NCBI GenBank assembly: GCA_945868475.1
Contig: CAMBLM010000011.1
Coordinates: 1-64,000 of the forward strand
Length of the DNA stretch: 64,000 nt
Reading direction: 5' to 3'
Source: an uncultured Ruminococcus sp.
GTDB taxonomy: Bacteria > Bacillota > Clostridia > Oscillospirales > Ruminococcaceae
In this document: in pieces, positions 43,398-52,017 of the stretch
Numbering within the stretch: position 1 is the stretch's first letter
Layout: each line of letters begins with the position of its first letter
Position numbers and translations under genes: made by a program
The notes under the pieces: model-generated
What the model saw: the letters and a program-made list of their open reading frames with translations, nothing else
What the model was told of the DNA's origin: nothing
The model's database searches: none

Positions 43398-45020
43398 TTG
43401 GTAAAGCGAAGATTTTGGAATATCTTTGTAACAGCTGTAATGATTTTAAATATTTTGACAATTTTTACAGGCTGTGAAGAAGATGACGGTTCAGGGCATA
43501 CTTTTAAATACAATTTATCAAGCAATCCGCAGAATCTTGATCCACAGCTTGCAAGTGATGAGTCATCTATAATGGTTATTGATAACATTATGAGCGGACT
43601 TGTAAAAAAAGGAGCGGATGGCAGTATTCAGCCGGATGCGGCAAAAAGCTATACAATTTCCGATGATGGCTTGGTTTACACTTTTGAACTGAAAGATGAT
43701 ATATATTGGGAATCGACTAACGAATATACGGAAAAGCTTTCGGCTGATGATTTCGTTTTTGCATTTCAGCGCATATACGACAGCGAGGCACTTTTTTCAC
43801 CATATATCGATGATTTTATGTGTATAAAAAATGCAGAAGCGGTTTCAAAGGGACTTTTTTCAAAGGATAAATTAGGCGTGACTGCGACAAGTGATAATAC
43901 TTTACAGATTGAACTTGAATATCCTTGTTATGATTTTTTGGAAAAGCTTACATTGTCGGGTGCAAAACCATGCAGCAAGGCTTTTTTTGAATATACTAAG
44001 GGGAGATATGGATTATCGGCAGAAACAACAGCTTCAAATGGAGCGTTTTATCTCAAAGAGTGGAATTATGACCCATATTGGGATAATAACTATATGATTT
44101 TACGACGAAACAAATCAAATTCCGAGAAATATTTTACATATCCATACAGCCTGAATTTCTTTATAAAAAGCGGAACGGATACGAATATATCAGATTATAC
44201 AGCAGGGGATATTGACTGCACAGTTGTTTCAAGCTATGATAAAAAAGTTTTTTCAAAGAATCAGTATGAAAGCTATGCTACAAAGACATATGGATTGATC
44301 TTCAATACTAATTCCAAATATCTTGCTTCAAAATCGATAAGAGAGGCACTTTCTTCATCATTTGTCAGAGCTGAATCTCAAAATCCCGATTATATATCGG
44401 GCAGTGGAATTATTCCCTCGGGAATATCAGTTGCAGGACGAAAATATCGCGATCTTGTTTCCGATGAAACGTTTAATTTATATGACAAGGGTAAAGCCTT
44501 GTCACTATGGAATAGTGAACTGAAAGCAAATGATCTTGTGTCCATAGATGGATTAAAGATCACAATTCCTGAAAATTTTGGAGAAACAGACCTTGTTTCA
44601 AGCATTACAGAACAATGGCAGCAAAATCTTGAATTTTACTGCGGTGTCGAGGTCGTATCAGAAAATGAATATCAACTGAAATTATCTGATGGAACTTATG
44701 ATATAGCTTTAGTTGAAATAAAATCAGGCAATGGTACTGCAAGCGGTTTTTTTGACTATTTTTCATCAAATAATAATTTTATAACTCCAAATTCAAGATA
44801 TGAAGTTGCAGGAACTATAGCACAAATTTCAAAAGCGGAAAATCTCGGTAAAGCTATTGAACTTTACACGAATACAGAACGGATCATAATAGAATCATAT
44901 GAATTTATTCCGATTTGTTACGGAAATGAATATTTAATTTTCCCTAATAACGTTAATGATCTTAATTACGATCCGATAACTCACTCGATAGACTTTAGTG
45001 AAGCTAAATATTTTGAATAA
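43398..45020 (+). CDS. Oligopeptide ABC transporter substrate-binding lipoprotein (SBP family 5)
   Basis: 540 aa with TTG start; GGGAG lies about 11 nt upstream. The lipoprotein signal peptide ends in FTGC. Family 5 signatures follow: LSSNPQNLDPQLASDE, DNIMSGLVKKGADG, AKSYTISDDGLVYTFELKDDIYW and SADDFVFAFQRI. OppA-like proteins capture peptides or related ligands for uptake or signalling. No permease or ATPase genes adjoin, so the partner transporter is elsewhere. Codon use is more A/T-rich than in neighbours, which could mean a different history or lower expression. Confidence 0.92.
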   Translation: MVKRRFWNIFVTAVMILNILTIFTGCEEDDGSGHTFKYNLSSNPQNLDPQLASDESSIMVIDNIMSGLVKKGADGSIQPDAAKSYTISDDGLVYTFELKDDIYWESTNEYTEKLSADDFVFAFQRIYDSEALFSPYIDDFMCIKNAEAVSKGLFSKDKLGVTATSDNTLQIELEYPCYDFLEKLTLSGAKPCSKAFFEYTKGRYGLSAETTASNGAFYLKEWNYDPYWDNNYMILRRNKSNSEKYFTYPYSLNFFIKSGTDTNISDYTAGDIDCTVVSSYDKKVFSKNQYESYATKTYGLIFNTNSKYLASKSIREALSSSFVRAESQNPDYISGSGIIPSGISVAGRKYRDLVSDETFNLYDKGKALSLWNSELKANDLVSIDGLKITIPENFGETDLVSSITEQWQQNLEFYCGVEVVSENEYQLKLSDGTYDIALVEIKSGNGTASGFFDYFSSNNNFITPNSRYEVAGTIAQISKAENLGKAIELYTNTERIIIESYEFIPICYGNEYLIFPNNVNDLNYDPITHSIDFSEAKYFE

Positions 45021-45056
45021 AAAAGACTGGCTGTTATTAAAACAGTCAGTCTTTTT
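45019..45056. terminator. Bidirectional terminator between the binding-protein gene and purL
   Basis: Long stem AAAAGACTGGCTGTT / AACAGTCAGTCTTTT with one G-T pair, loop ATTAA, and T runs on both strands. Confidence 0.9.
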
Positions 45057-45071
45057 GTATCTATGGATATA

Positions 45072-48000
45072 TTAACCGAAGTAAGCAACGCCGCTTTCAA
45101 AGATCTTCTGATCCTTTTCGCCTGAAACATTCTTTGAAATATCACGGCCGATACGTTCACTGTGTCCCATCTTACCGAGGATACGTCCATCGGGTGATGT
45201 GATACCCTCGATCGCATCAATGGAGGTGTTAGGATTGAAACGAATATCCATTGTAGGATTGCCCTCAAGGTCAACATACTGAGTTGCGATCTGTCCATTA
45301 TCGGCAAGCTTCTTGATAAGTTCTTCCGAAGCCACGAATCGTCCCTCGCCGTGGGAGATCGCAATTCTATGAATATCACCGGTTTCGCAGCCTGCAAGCC
45401 ATGGTGATTTATTTGAAGCAATTCGTGTGTTTACCATCATTGACTGGTGGCGGCCGATCGTGTTGAATGTAAGTGTAGGAGAGTCGTCCTTCATATCAAC
45501 GATGTGTCCGAAAGGCACAAGTCCGAGCTTGATAAGAGCCTGGAAGCCGTTGCAGATACCGAGCATGAGTCCGTCACGGTTATCCATAAGATCATGAACT
45601 GCGTCCTTGATGCGTGGATTGCGGAAGAATGCTGTAATAAACTTACCTGAACCGTCAGGCTCATCACCGCCCGAGAAACCACCCGGGATCATAATGATCT
45701 GAGAGTTCTTGATTGCCTTTTCAACATAAGCAACGCTGTCTTCAAGTGCTGCTGTTGAAAGGTTCTTTATTACAACGACCTCGGGAACTGCACCTGCACG
45801 TTCAAATACTCTTGCGGTATCATATTCACAGTTTGTGCCGGGGAATACAGGGATAAGAACACGGGGCTTAGCAACATGAATGCTTGATTTAGTTCTTTCT
45901 GTTGCTGTATAGTTGAATACCTTTGCAGGCTTGTCAGTTGTTTTAATATTGCAGGGGAATATAGGTTCAAGCTTGTCCTCCCACTTTTTCTGAAGAGCTG
46001 CCATATCAACAGTATAACCCTTGCAGTCTATCTTGTATTCGCTGATAGTTTCGCCGATAACATTTTCAACCGTGAACGGATCACCGTTGAGTTCAATTAC
46101 AAATGAGCCATACTTGGAGTAGAAGAGTGTATCTTCGGAAAGCTTCTTGTCAAAACGGAAACCGATCCTGTTGCCGAGTGACATCTTTGCAACAGCTTCT
46201 GCAACGCCGCCGAAACCAACTGCCCAAGCTGAAACAGCAGTACCGTCTGCGATGAGCTTTTCAACTCTTTCAAAGCAGCTGCGGATGCTTTCAAATTTAG
46301 GAAGATTGTTTTCATCGTATTCGGGAGTGATAAGTATAACTTTATTTCCTGCCTTTTTGAATTCGGGGGAGATAATGGATTTGCTGTCGACTGTGGAAAC
46401 TGCAAAGGAAACGAGCGTTGCGGGGACGTCAATGTTCTCAAATGTACCTGACATTGAATCCTTGCCGCCGATAGCACCGCAGCCAAGTTCGATCTGTGCT
46501 TTGTATGCGCCGAGGAGTGCTGCAAAAGGTCTGCCCCAACGTGTGGGATTGTTCTGAGTCCTTTCAAAGTACTCCTGAAATGTGAGCCAGCATCTCTTGT
46601 AGCTTCCGCCTGCCGCAACGACCTTTGCAACGGATTCGATAACAGCGGAAATTGCGCCGTGATATGGGCTCTTGTCGCTTACGTAAGGGTTAAAGCCCCA
46701 GCCCATGATAGAGCAAGTATTTGTTTCGCCCTTGAGAACAGGTATCTTTGCAGCCATTGCCTGAGTTGGTGTGAGCTGATATGCACCGCCGTAAGGCATA
46801 AGAACTGTGCCTGCGCCAATGGTCGAGTCGAAACGTTCAACAAGTCCCTTCTGAGAGCAAACATTGAGGTTTGTCATAAGAGCTTCCCAGCTGTCTGCAC
46901 AGTCGGTGTAGGTTTTGAGCTGTGATGTTACAGGAAGCGGAACAGCAACATCGGTATGCTTTTCTGCACCGTTTGAGTTAAGGAACTCTCTTGAAAGATC
47001 AACGATAGTTTTATCGTTCCAATTCATTTTAAGACGGGGTTCTTCTGTAACAACGGCAACGAGAGTTGCTTCAAGGTTTTCCTTTTCAGCTTCTGCAATA
47101 AATTTATCAGCATCAGTCTTGCGTACAACAACAGCCATACGTTCCTGGCTTTCAGAAATTGCAAGCTCCGTGCCGTCAAGACCGTCATATTTCTTTGGAA
47201 CAGCATTAAGGTCGATGATAAGACCGTCTGTAAGCTCACCGATCGCTACTGAAACGCCGCCTGCGCCGAAGTCGTTGCAGCGTCTGATCATGTGTGTAAC
47301 TTCGGGATTTCTGAACAATCTCTGGAGCTTTCTTTCAACGGGAGGATTACCCTTCTGAACTTCTGCACCGCAGGTTTCAAGTGAAGCTTCAGTGTGCGAC
47401 TTGGAAGAGCCTGTTGCGCCGCCGCAGCCGTCACGTCCTGTTCTTCCGCCGAGGAGAATAACTACATCACCGGGTTCGGGAACTTCACGGATAACGTTGT
47501 CCTTTGGTGCTGCTGCGATAACTGCGCCTATTTCAAGACGCTTTGCAACATAGCCCGGGTGGTAAACTTCGGAAACGTGACCTGTAGCAAGACCGATCTG
47601 GTTACCGTAAGAGCTGTATCCGTTTGCTGCGCCGACAGTGATCTTTCTCTGTGGAAGCTTGCCGTGGATGGTGTCCTCAACGGGAACAAGTGGATTTGCT
47701 GCGCCTGTTACACGCATTGCCTGATAAACATAGGAACGTCCTGAAAGCGGGTCACGGATAGCACCGCCAAGGCAGGTAGCTGCACCGCCGAAGGGTTCAA
47801 TTTCGGTTGGGTGGTTATGTGTTTCGTTTTTGAACATAAGGAGCCAGTCCTGAACATCGCCGTCAACATCGACTTTGATCTGAACGGAGCAAGCGTTGAT
47901 CTCTTCGGATTCATCGAGATCTTTGAGAATACCGTCTTTTTTCAGCTTCTTTGCAGCGATCGTTGCAATGTCCATAAGAGTGATAGGCTTGTTTGTTCTG

Positions 48001-48779
48001 CCGAGTTCTTCTCTTGCATTAAGGTATTCGTTATAAGTTTTTTTGATATAGTCAGCGTTGATCTCAGCGTTATCGATAATGGTCGAGAAAGTAGTGTGAC
48101 GGCAGTGGTCAGACCAGTATGTATCGATCATACGAATCTCGGTGATTGTTGGGTCACGCTTTTCGGTTTCCTTGAAATATTTCTGACAGAATTTAATATC
48201 GTCAAGATCCATGGCAAGTCCGTACTTTGAAATAAAGTCAACAAGCTCTGCTTCACCGAGATAGATAAAGTTTTCAAGAGTTGCGACTTCCGTAGGGATA
48301 TCATATTCGGTGACAAGTGTGGAAACTTCATCGAGAGATGCTTCGCGGCTTTCTACGGGGTTGATGATATATGCTTTGAGCGCAGACATTTCGCTTGCGG
48401 AAAGCTTACCGTCAACGATGTAAATTCTTGCATTTTTGATCTTGCAGCGTTCACCCTGAGTGAGGATCTGGATACACTGCTCGCAGGAATCAGCTCTCTG
48501 GTCGAACTGACCGGGGAGATACTCAACGGCAAAAACGCTTTCGTTTTCACCAAGTTCCGGAAGCTTTGTACTTGTAGTGTCAACGGCAGGTTCGGAGAAT
48601 ACATTTCCGATAGCAAGCTTGAAATCAGCTTCGGAAAGACCTTCTGCGTCATAACGGTTAAGGATCCTGATGTTTCTCAGCTTATCAAGTCTGAGTGCCG
48701 TTTTGACATCGGCAAGAAGATTCTTTGCTTCAACAGCAAATTCAGGCTTCTTTTCAACATAGATACGAAATACAGACAT
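45072..48779 (-). CDS. purL: Phosphoribosylformylglycinamidine synthase, large single-chain type
   Basis: 1235 aa. The order is an N-terminal PurS-like region, a linker, two AIRS-type ATP domains (DTYWSDHCRHTTF and GGAATCLGG...RDPLSGRSYVYQ in the first, GGKDSMSGTF in the second) and a C-terminal class I glutamine amidotransferase (FPGTNCEYDT, GGFSGGDEPDG, LGICNGFQAL with the nucleophilic Cys, and the late His/Glu region). It converts FGAR and glutamine to FGAM in purine synthesis. Most Firmicutes use separate PurS, PurQ and PurL; clostridia such as this often have the fused form. No other pur gene adjoins. The 139 bp upstream hold a structured leader. Confidence 0.97.
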   Translation of the reverse strand: MSVFRIYVEKKPEFAVEAKNLLADVKTALRLDKLRNIRILNRYDAEGLSEADFKLAIGNVFSEPAVDTTSTKLPELGENESVFAVEYLPGQFDQRADSCEQCIQILTQGERCKIKNARIYIVDGKLSASEMSALKAYIINPVESREASLDEVSTLVTEYDIPTEVATLENFIYLGEAELVDFISKYGLAMDLDDIKFCQKYFKETEKRDPTITEIRMIDTYWSDHCRHTTFSTIIDNAEINADYIKKTYNEYLNAREELGRTNKPITLMDIATIAAKKLKKDGILKDLDESEEINACSVQIKVDVDGDVQDWLLMFKNETHNHPTEIEPFGGAATCLGGAIRDPLSGRSYVYQAMRVTGAANPLVPVEDTIHGKLPQRKITVGAANGYSSYGNQIGLATGHVSEVYHPGYVAKRLEIGAVIAAAPKDNVIREVPEPGDVVILLGGRTGRDGCGGATGSSKSHTEASLETCGAEVQKGNPPVERKLQRLFRNPEVTHMIRRCNDFGAGGVSVAIGELTDGLIIDLNAVPKKYDGLDGTELAISESQERMAVVVRKTDADKFIAEAEKENLEATLVAVVTEEPRLKMNWNDKTIVDLSREFLNSNGAEKHTDVAVPLPVTSQLKTYTDCADSWEALMTNLNVCSQKGLVERFDSTIGAGTVLMPYGGAYQLTPTQAMAAKIPVLKGETNTCSIMGWGFNPYVSDKSPYHGAISAVIESVAKVVAAGGSYKRCWLTFQEYFERTQNNPTRWGRPFAALLGAYKAQIELGCGAIGGKDSMSGTFENIDVPATLVSFAVSTVDSKSIISPEFKKAGNKVILITPEYDENNLPKFESIRSCFERVEKLIADGTAVSAWAVGFGGVAEAVAKMSLGNRIGFRFDKKLSEDTLFYSKYGSFVIELNGDPFTVENVIGETISEYKIDCKGYTVDMAALQKKWEDKLEPIFPCNIKTTDKPAKVFNYTATERTKSSIHVAKPRVLIPVFPGTNCEYDTARVFERAGAVPEVVVIKNLSTAALEDSVAYVEKAIKNSQIIMIPGGFSGGDEPDGSGKFITAFFRNPRIKDAVHDLMDNRDGLMLGICNGFQALIKLGLVPFGHIVDMKDDSPTLTFNTIGRHQSMMVNTRIASNKSPWLAGCETGDIHRIAISHGEGRFVASEELIKKLADNGQIATQYVDLEGNPTMDIRFNPNTSIDAIEGITSPDGRILGKMGHSERIGRDISKNVSGEKDQKIFESGVAYFG

Positions 48780-48918
48780 AGTTTACGCTCCTTAAATTCT
48801 GTTTATTTGGTGACCCCGTTACCCCTTGGGACAGCTTTATATCAGCAGCAGAAAATTTCTGGACCGCATTAATAAAAAGCTGACTTTATACGGCTTTGCG
48901 GACAACCTTTTGAGCTGA
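48780..48918 (-). promoter_or_regulatory. purL leader region, possibly structured
   Basis: 139 bp between mtaB and purL. On the minus strand it contains CCGCA...TGCGG and the G/C-rich run GGGGTAACGGGGTCACC, which can form competing hairpins, ahead of the RBS AAGGAG. I do not recognise a known riboswitch (it does not fit the purine, PRPP or ZTP consensus as I know them) and no clear promoter is visible. Confidence 0.35.
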
Positions 48919-50226
48919 TTATTGCTCCGATACAATTTCGCCTACACAATAATCATTCTCTATCCTTTCTATTTTAACATAAAAAATCTGATTACGCAAA
49001 CTTTTTCCTAAATTTTTTGTAAAAATTTTTACCAAAGTGTAGTTAGGCGTGTATCCATGGGGGATTTTATCAGCTTTTTCGCGTTCAAAAAGTACCGGAA
49101 AAGTAAGCCCTGACTGGCTTTGCAGGAATTTTTGACGTGACTCCTCGGCAGCTTCGGACATTATCTTTGCACGAATATTTTTTTGCGGCGTCGGTATCTG
49201 ATTTTCAAAATTGGCAGCAGGAGTACCTTTTCGCTGGGAATATGGAAAAACATGGGCCTTTGCAAAGCCGATATTTTTGACAAATTCTACCGATTGCTTG
49301 AAATCTTCATCGGTTTCATTCGGAAACCCGACCATTACATCAGTTGTTATAGCGCAATTGTCAAAGTTGTCGCGAAGTTTTTGCACAAGTTCGGCATAAT
49401 TGGCGGTCGTATATCGACGGTTCATTTCTTTCAGCGTCTTATCACAGCCGCTTTGGAGCGAAAGGTGGAACTGTGGGCAGAATTTCGGCTGTGCGGCAAG
49501 TCTGCGTATATCTTCGTCGTTTATCATTTCAGGTTCAAGAGAACCAAGACGAACTCGTTTTATGCCGTCGATCGCACATATTGTTTCAACAGCATCTGCA
49601 AGCCGAAGTTTGTATTCTATACCATAAAATGACAGGTTTATGCCGACAAGAACGATCTCTTGATAACCTGATGCAGCAAGCTTTTCAGCTTCTTCTTTCA
49701 GCTTATTGATAGGCTTTGAACGGAATCTTCCTCTTGAATACGGAATGATGCAGTATGTGCAGAACATATTGCAGCCGTCTTGTATTTTTATAAATGCACG
49801 GGTGTTGTTTTCATAACCTGCATTGCACATATCTTCAAATATGTCGTTTGAAGTATAATTGCAAATATCTACTGTTCTTTTGCGGCTTTCGAGATATTCG
49901 TTTATGATGTCGGGGAGAGCGTTTCTGTTTTTTGTTCCGACAACTATATCAGCTTCTTTTATATCGGCAGCTTCATCGGGAAAAGCCTGCGGATAGCAGC
50001 CTGTTACGGCAATCACCGAGTTTGGATATTCTCTGCGAAGTCTGCGAAGTTCCTTGAAAACCTTTTTGTCACCTGTTTCGGTTACTGTGCAGGTATTTAT
50101 AACAAAGATCTCACTTTCGCTTTCATTATCGGTCACAGTAAATCCTTTGCCGCTGAAATTTTGCTTCATATTTTCGGTTTCATAAAGATTAACTTTACAG
50201 CCGAAGGTTTTAAAGTGAATATACAT
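48919..50226 (-). CDS. mtaB: tRNA t6A37 C2-methylthiotransferase MtaB
   Basis: 435 aa from ATG 50226, chosen because GGAG lies 6 nt upstream; an ATG at 50238 contains that RBS. The N-terminal UPF0004 domain has Cys ligands in TFGCKVN, INTCTVT and VTGCYPQ. The radical-SAM cluster is CNMFCTYCIIPYSRGR (CX3CX2C). A C-terminal TRAM domain is present. It adds a methylthio group to t6A in tRNAs reading ANN codons. Confidence 0.93.
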   Translation of the reverse strand: MYIHFKTFGCKVNLYETENMKQNFSGKGFTVTDNESESEIFVINTCTVTETGDKKVFKELRRLRREYPNSVIAVTGCYPQAFPDEAADIKEADIVVGTKNRNALPDIINEYLESRKRTVDICNYTSNDIFEDMCNAGYENNTRAFIKIQDGCNMFCTYCIIPYSRGRFRSKPINKLKEEAEKLAASGYQEIVLVGINLSFYGIEYKLRLADAVETICAIDGIKRVRLGSLEPEMINDEDIRRLAAQPKFCPQFHLSLQSGCDKTLKEMNRRYTTANYAELVQKLRDNFDNCAITTDVMVGFPNETDEDFKQSVEFVKNIGFAKAHVFPYSQRKGTPAANFENQIPTPQKNIRAKIMSEAAEESRQKFLQSQSGLTFPVLFEREKADKIPHGYTPNYTLVKIFTKNLGKSLRNQIFYVKIERIENDYCVGEIVSEQ

Positions 50227-50293
50227 AAAATACTCCATTGTTTATTGTTAGTTTTCACCAACGGGCATATATTTTGCCGCTGAATTCTATATT

Positions 50294-50322
50294 ATTATAC
50301 AATATAAAAAAATTTTTTGCAA
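50294..50322 (-). promoter_or_regulatory. Sigma-A promoter of mtaB
   Basis: On the minus strand TTGCAA (50317-50322), 17-bp spacer and TATAAT (50294-50299). Divergent and close to the promoter of the HPr-like gene. Confidence 0.83.
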
Positions 50323-50328
50323 TTCCTC

Positions 50329-50357
50329 TTGACTAAATTATAAAAAACTGATATTCT
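50329..50357 (+). promoter_or_regulatory. Sigma-A promoter of the HPr-like gene
   Basis: TTGACT (50329-50334), 17-bp spacer, TATTCT (50352-50357). The two -35 boxes of the divergent promoters are 6 bp apart, so they may be regulated together. Confidence 0.7.
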
Positions 50358-50422
50358 ATAAATGTACCAAAAGTTAGGTACGGAAAATTTAACGTAAAAC
50401 TACAACAATTGGAGGGATTTTT

Positions 50423-50653
50423 ATGTCAAAAACTACTGTAATGCTGGCTACAATCAACGATGTTAAGGAATTTGTTTCCATTGTTTCTCTTTGTGACTTT
50501 GATGTCGATTTAATTTCCGGCAGATATGCCGTTGACGCAAAATCCATTATGGGTATCTTCAGCCTTGACCTTTCAAAGCCTATCGCTCTTGAAGCTCATA
50601 CTGATGATGCATCTAAGTTCTTTGCTCAGATCAAGCAGTTCATCGTTGAATGA
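50423..50653 (+). CDS. HPr-family protein lacking His15 (Crh-like)
   Basis: 76 aa, slightly short for HPr. The region that normally carries the phosphorylated His15 (GLHARPA) reads INDVKEF, so the PTS phospho-transfer site is absent. The segment around Ser46 is kept (AKSIMGIFSLDL). This matches Crh of Bacillus, which has no His15 but keeps Ser46 and acts only as a CcpA partner after HprK phosphorylation. Whether HprK and CcpA homologues exist cannot be seen here; a LacI-family protein is encoded at 29 kb. GGAGG precedes ATG and a terminator follows, so it is a monocistronic gene. Confidence 0.85.
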   Translation: MSKTTVMLATINDVKEFVSIVSLCDFDVDLISGRYAVDAKSIMGIFSLDLSKPIALEAHTDDASKFFAQIKQFIVE

Positions 50654-50678
50654 TGATTTCAGTAAAAATTATTTAAAC

Positions 50679-50712
50679 AAAAGTGTCGATTTTTTCGGCA
50701 CTTTTGTTTTTG
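50679..50712 (+). terminator. Terminator of the HPr-like gene
   Basis: 11-bp stem AAAAGTGTCGA / TCGGCACTTTT with one G-T pair and T-rich 3' end. Confidence 0.82.
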
Positions 50713-50778
50713 TATGTCTATAAATTTAAAATAAGCATAAAATATCATAGGTAAATATAAAATATGAGGTTGATGCTT

Positions 50779-51906
50779 ATGAAAAAATTTATAGGAATAT
50801 TTCTCTCGGTCATTATTGCCATATCATGCGCCGCACCTGTTTTTGCTGAAACATCAGAATGCTGCAGTATAGTTTTTGAACTTACATCCGGAATAGTTAT
50901 TGATGATGTAAATGCTGATAAGGTCGTGCCTGTCGGAACGATGAACAAGCTTATGACAGTGTTGCTTGCGGCTGAGAAAATAAGCCGTAAAGAGTTGGCG
51001 CTTGACACAACTGTTAAGGTGTCAGAATATGCTAATTCAATGCAGGGTGCACAGATATGGCTTATGCCAAATGAGAGCATTACTGTTGAGGAGCTTTTTA
51101 AGGGCATAATAATAGGAAATGCGAATGACGCTTCGGTTGTGATAGCAGAGGCTGTTTCGGGTTCGGAGAAAAAGTTTGTTGCGGCGATGAATGATAAAGC
51201 GGCTGAACTGGGAATGAAGAACACATCATTCACAAACTGCTGCGGATATTATGACGATGACAAGCAGCTTTCAACAGTGTCCGACCTTTCAAAGCTTATA
51301 TGCGAACTATATAAATATGAGTTCCTTACACCGTATTTTACAACATGGCTTGACTATGTACGAAATAATACGGCTGAGCTTGTTAATGCGAATGAACTTG
51401 TTAAAAAAATTGAAGGGATCATTGGCTTTAAAGCAGGTTCAACTGAGAAGTCGGGGAATTGCATCGCTGTCGCTGCTCAAAGAGGTGACAAGGCGTTTGG
51501 AGTTATAATCTTAGGTGCTGATGATAAGGATAAAATGTTTTCAGCTGCGAGAACAAAGCTTGAGTCCGTATTTGCGGATTATATTGTTATCAAGCCTGAG
51601 CCGCCCGAGAATATTCCGAGTATGATCGGCGTGAGAAATTCCCTTACAACGTATATCCCCGTAGCTTTTGGCGATATACGAAATATAGTTATACCTAAAG
51701 GAGCTGCAGACAGCATTTCGTCGGTTTATATCATGCCCGAACAGGTTTATGCGCCGATAAGGAATGGTGATAAGGTAGGCGAGATACAGTTCTATCGAAA
51801 GGAAAAGTATCTTTTTTCTGTAGATATTTTTGCTGCTGAAAATGCAGATGAAAAAACAAATTTTAATGTTTTGCTAAAGTTACTAAAAATGATTATCTCT
51901 TTTTAG
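50779..51906 (+). CDS. DacF-like D-Ala-D-Ala carboxypeptidase homologue with altered catalytic motifs
   Basis: 375 aa from ATG 50779 (GAGG 9 nt upstream; typical signal peptide MKKFIGIF...PVFA). The overall plan is that of PBP5/DacF: penicillin-binding domain to about residue 240, then a C-terminal beta domain and a hydrophobic end that could anchor it. The three active-site motifs are all changed: SXXK reads TMNK (catalytic Ser to Thr), SXN reads NAN, and KTG reads KAG. It is therefore probably inactive or has altered chemistry. It may bind peptidoglycan or compete with an active paralogue. It sits between the HPr-like gene and pgi without a close partner. Confidence 0.82.
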   Translation: MKKFIGIFLSVIIAISCAAPVFAETSECCSIVFELTSGIVIDDVNADKVVPVGTMNKLMTVLLAAEKISRKELALDTTVKVSEYANSMQGAQIWLMPNESITVEELFKGIIIGNANDASVVIAEAVSGSEKKFVAAMNDKAAELGMKNTSFTNCCGYYDDDKQLSTVSDLSKLICELYKYEFLTPYFTTWLDYVRNNTAELVNANELVKKIEGIIGFKAGSTEKSGNCIAVAAQRGDKAFGVIILGADDKDKMFSAARTKLESVFADYIVIKPEPPENIPSMIGVRNSLTTYIPVAFGDIRNIVIPKGAADSISSVYIMPEQVYAPIRNGDKVGEIQFYRKEKYLFSVDIFAAENADEKTNFNVLLKLLKMIISF

Positions 51907-51955
51907 CTAATTTGAATAAAACTTTTTAAAAAATCTTTATTGTTTGCAAAAAATA

Positions 51956-51984
51956 TTGCAAAATCACAAAAATTATAGTAAAAT
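51956..51984 (+). promoter_or_regulatory. Sigma-A promoter of pgi
   Basis: TTGCAA (51956-51961), 17-bp spacer, TAAAAT (51979-51984), 33 bp before the ATG. Confidence 0.72.
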
Positions 51985-52017
51985 AGCATTTAGGAATTAA
52001 TATGGAGGAATGTTGAA

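Noticed and set aside
43398..45020. Possible recent horizontal gain of the peptide-binding gene because of its A/T-richer codons
   Set aside because: Only a mild difference seen by eye, with ordinary flanks and no mobile-element borders.
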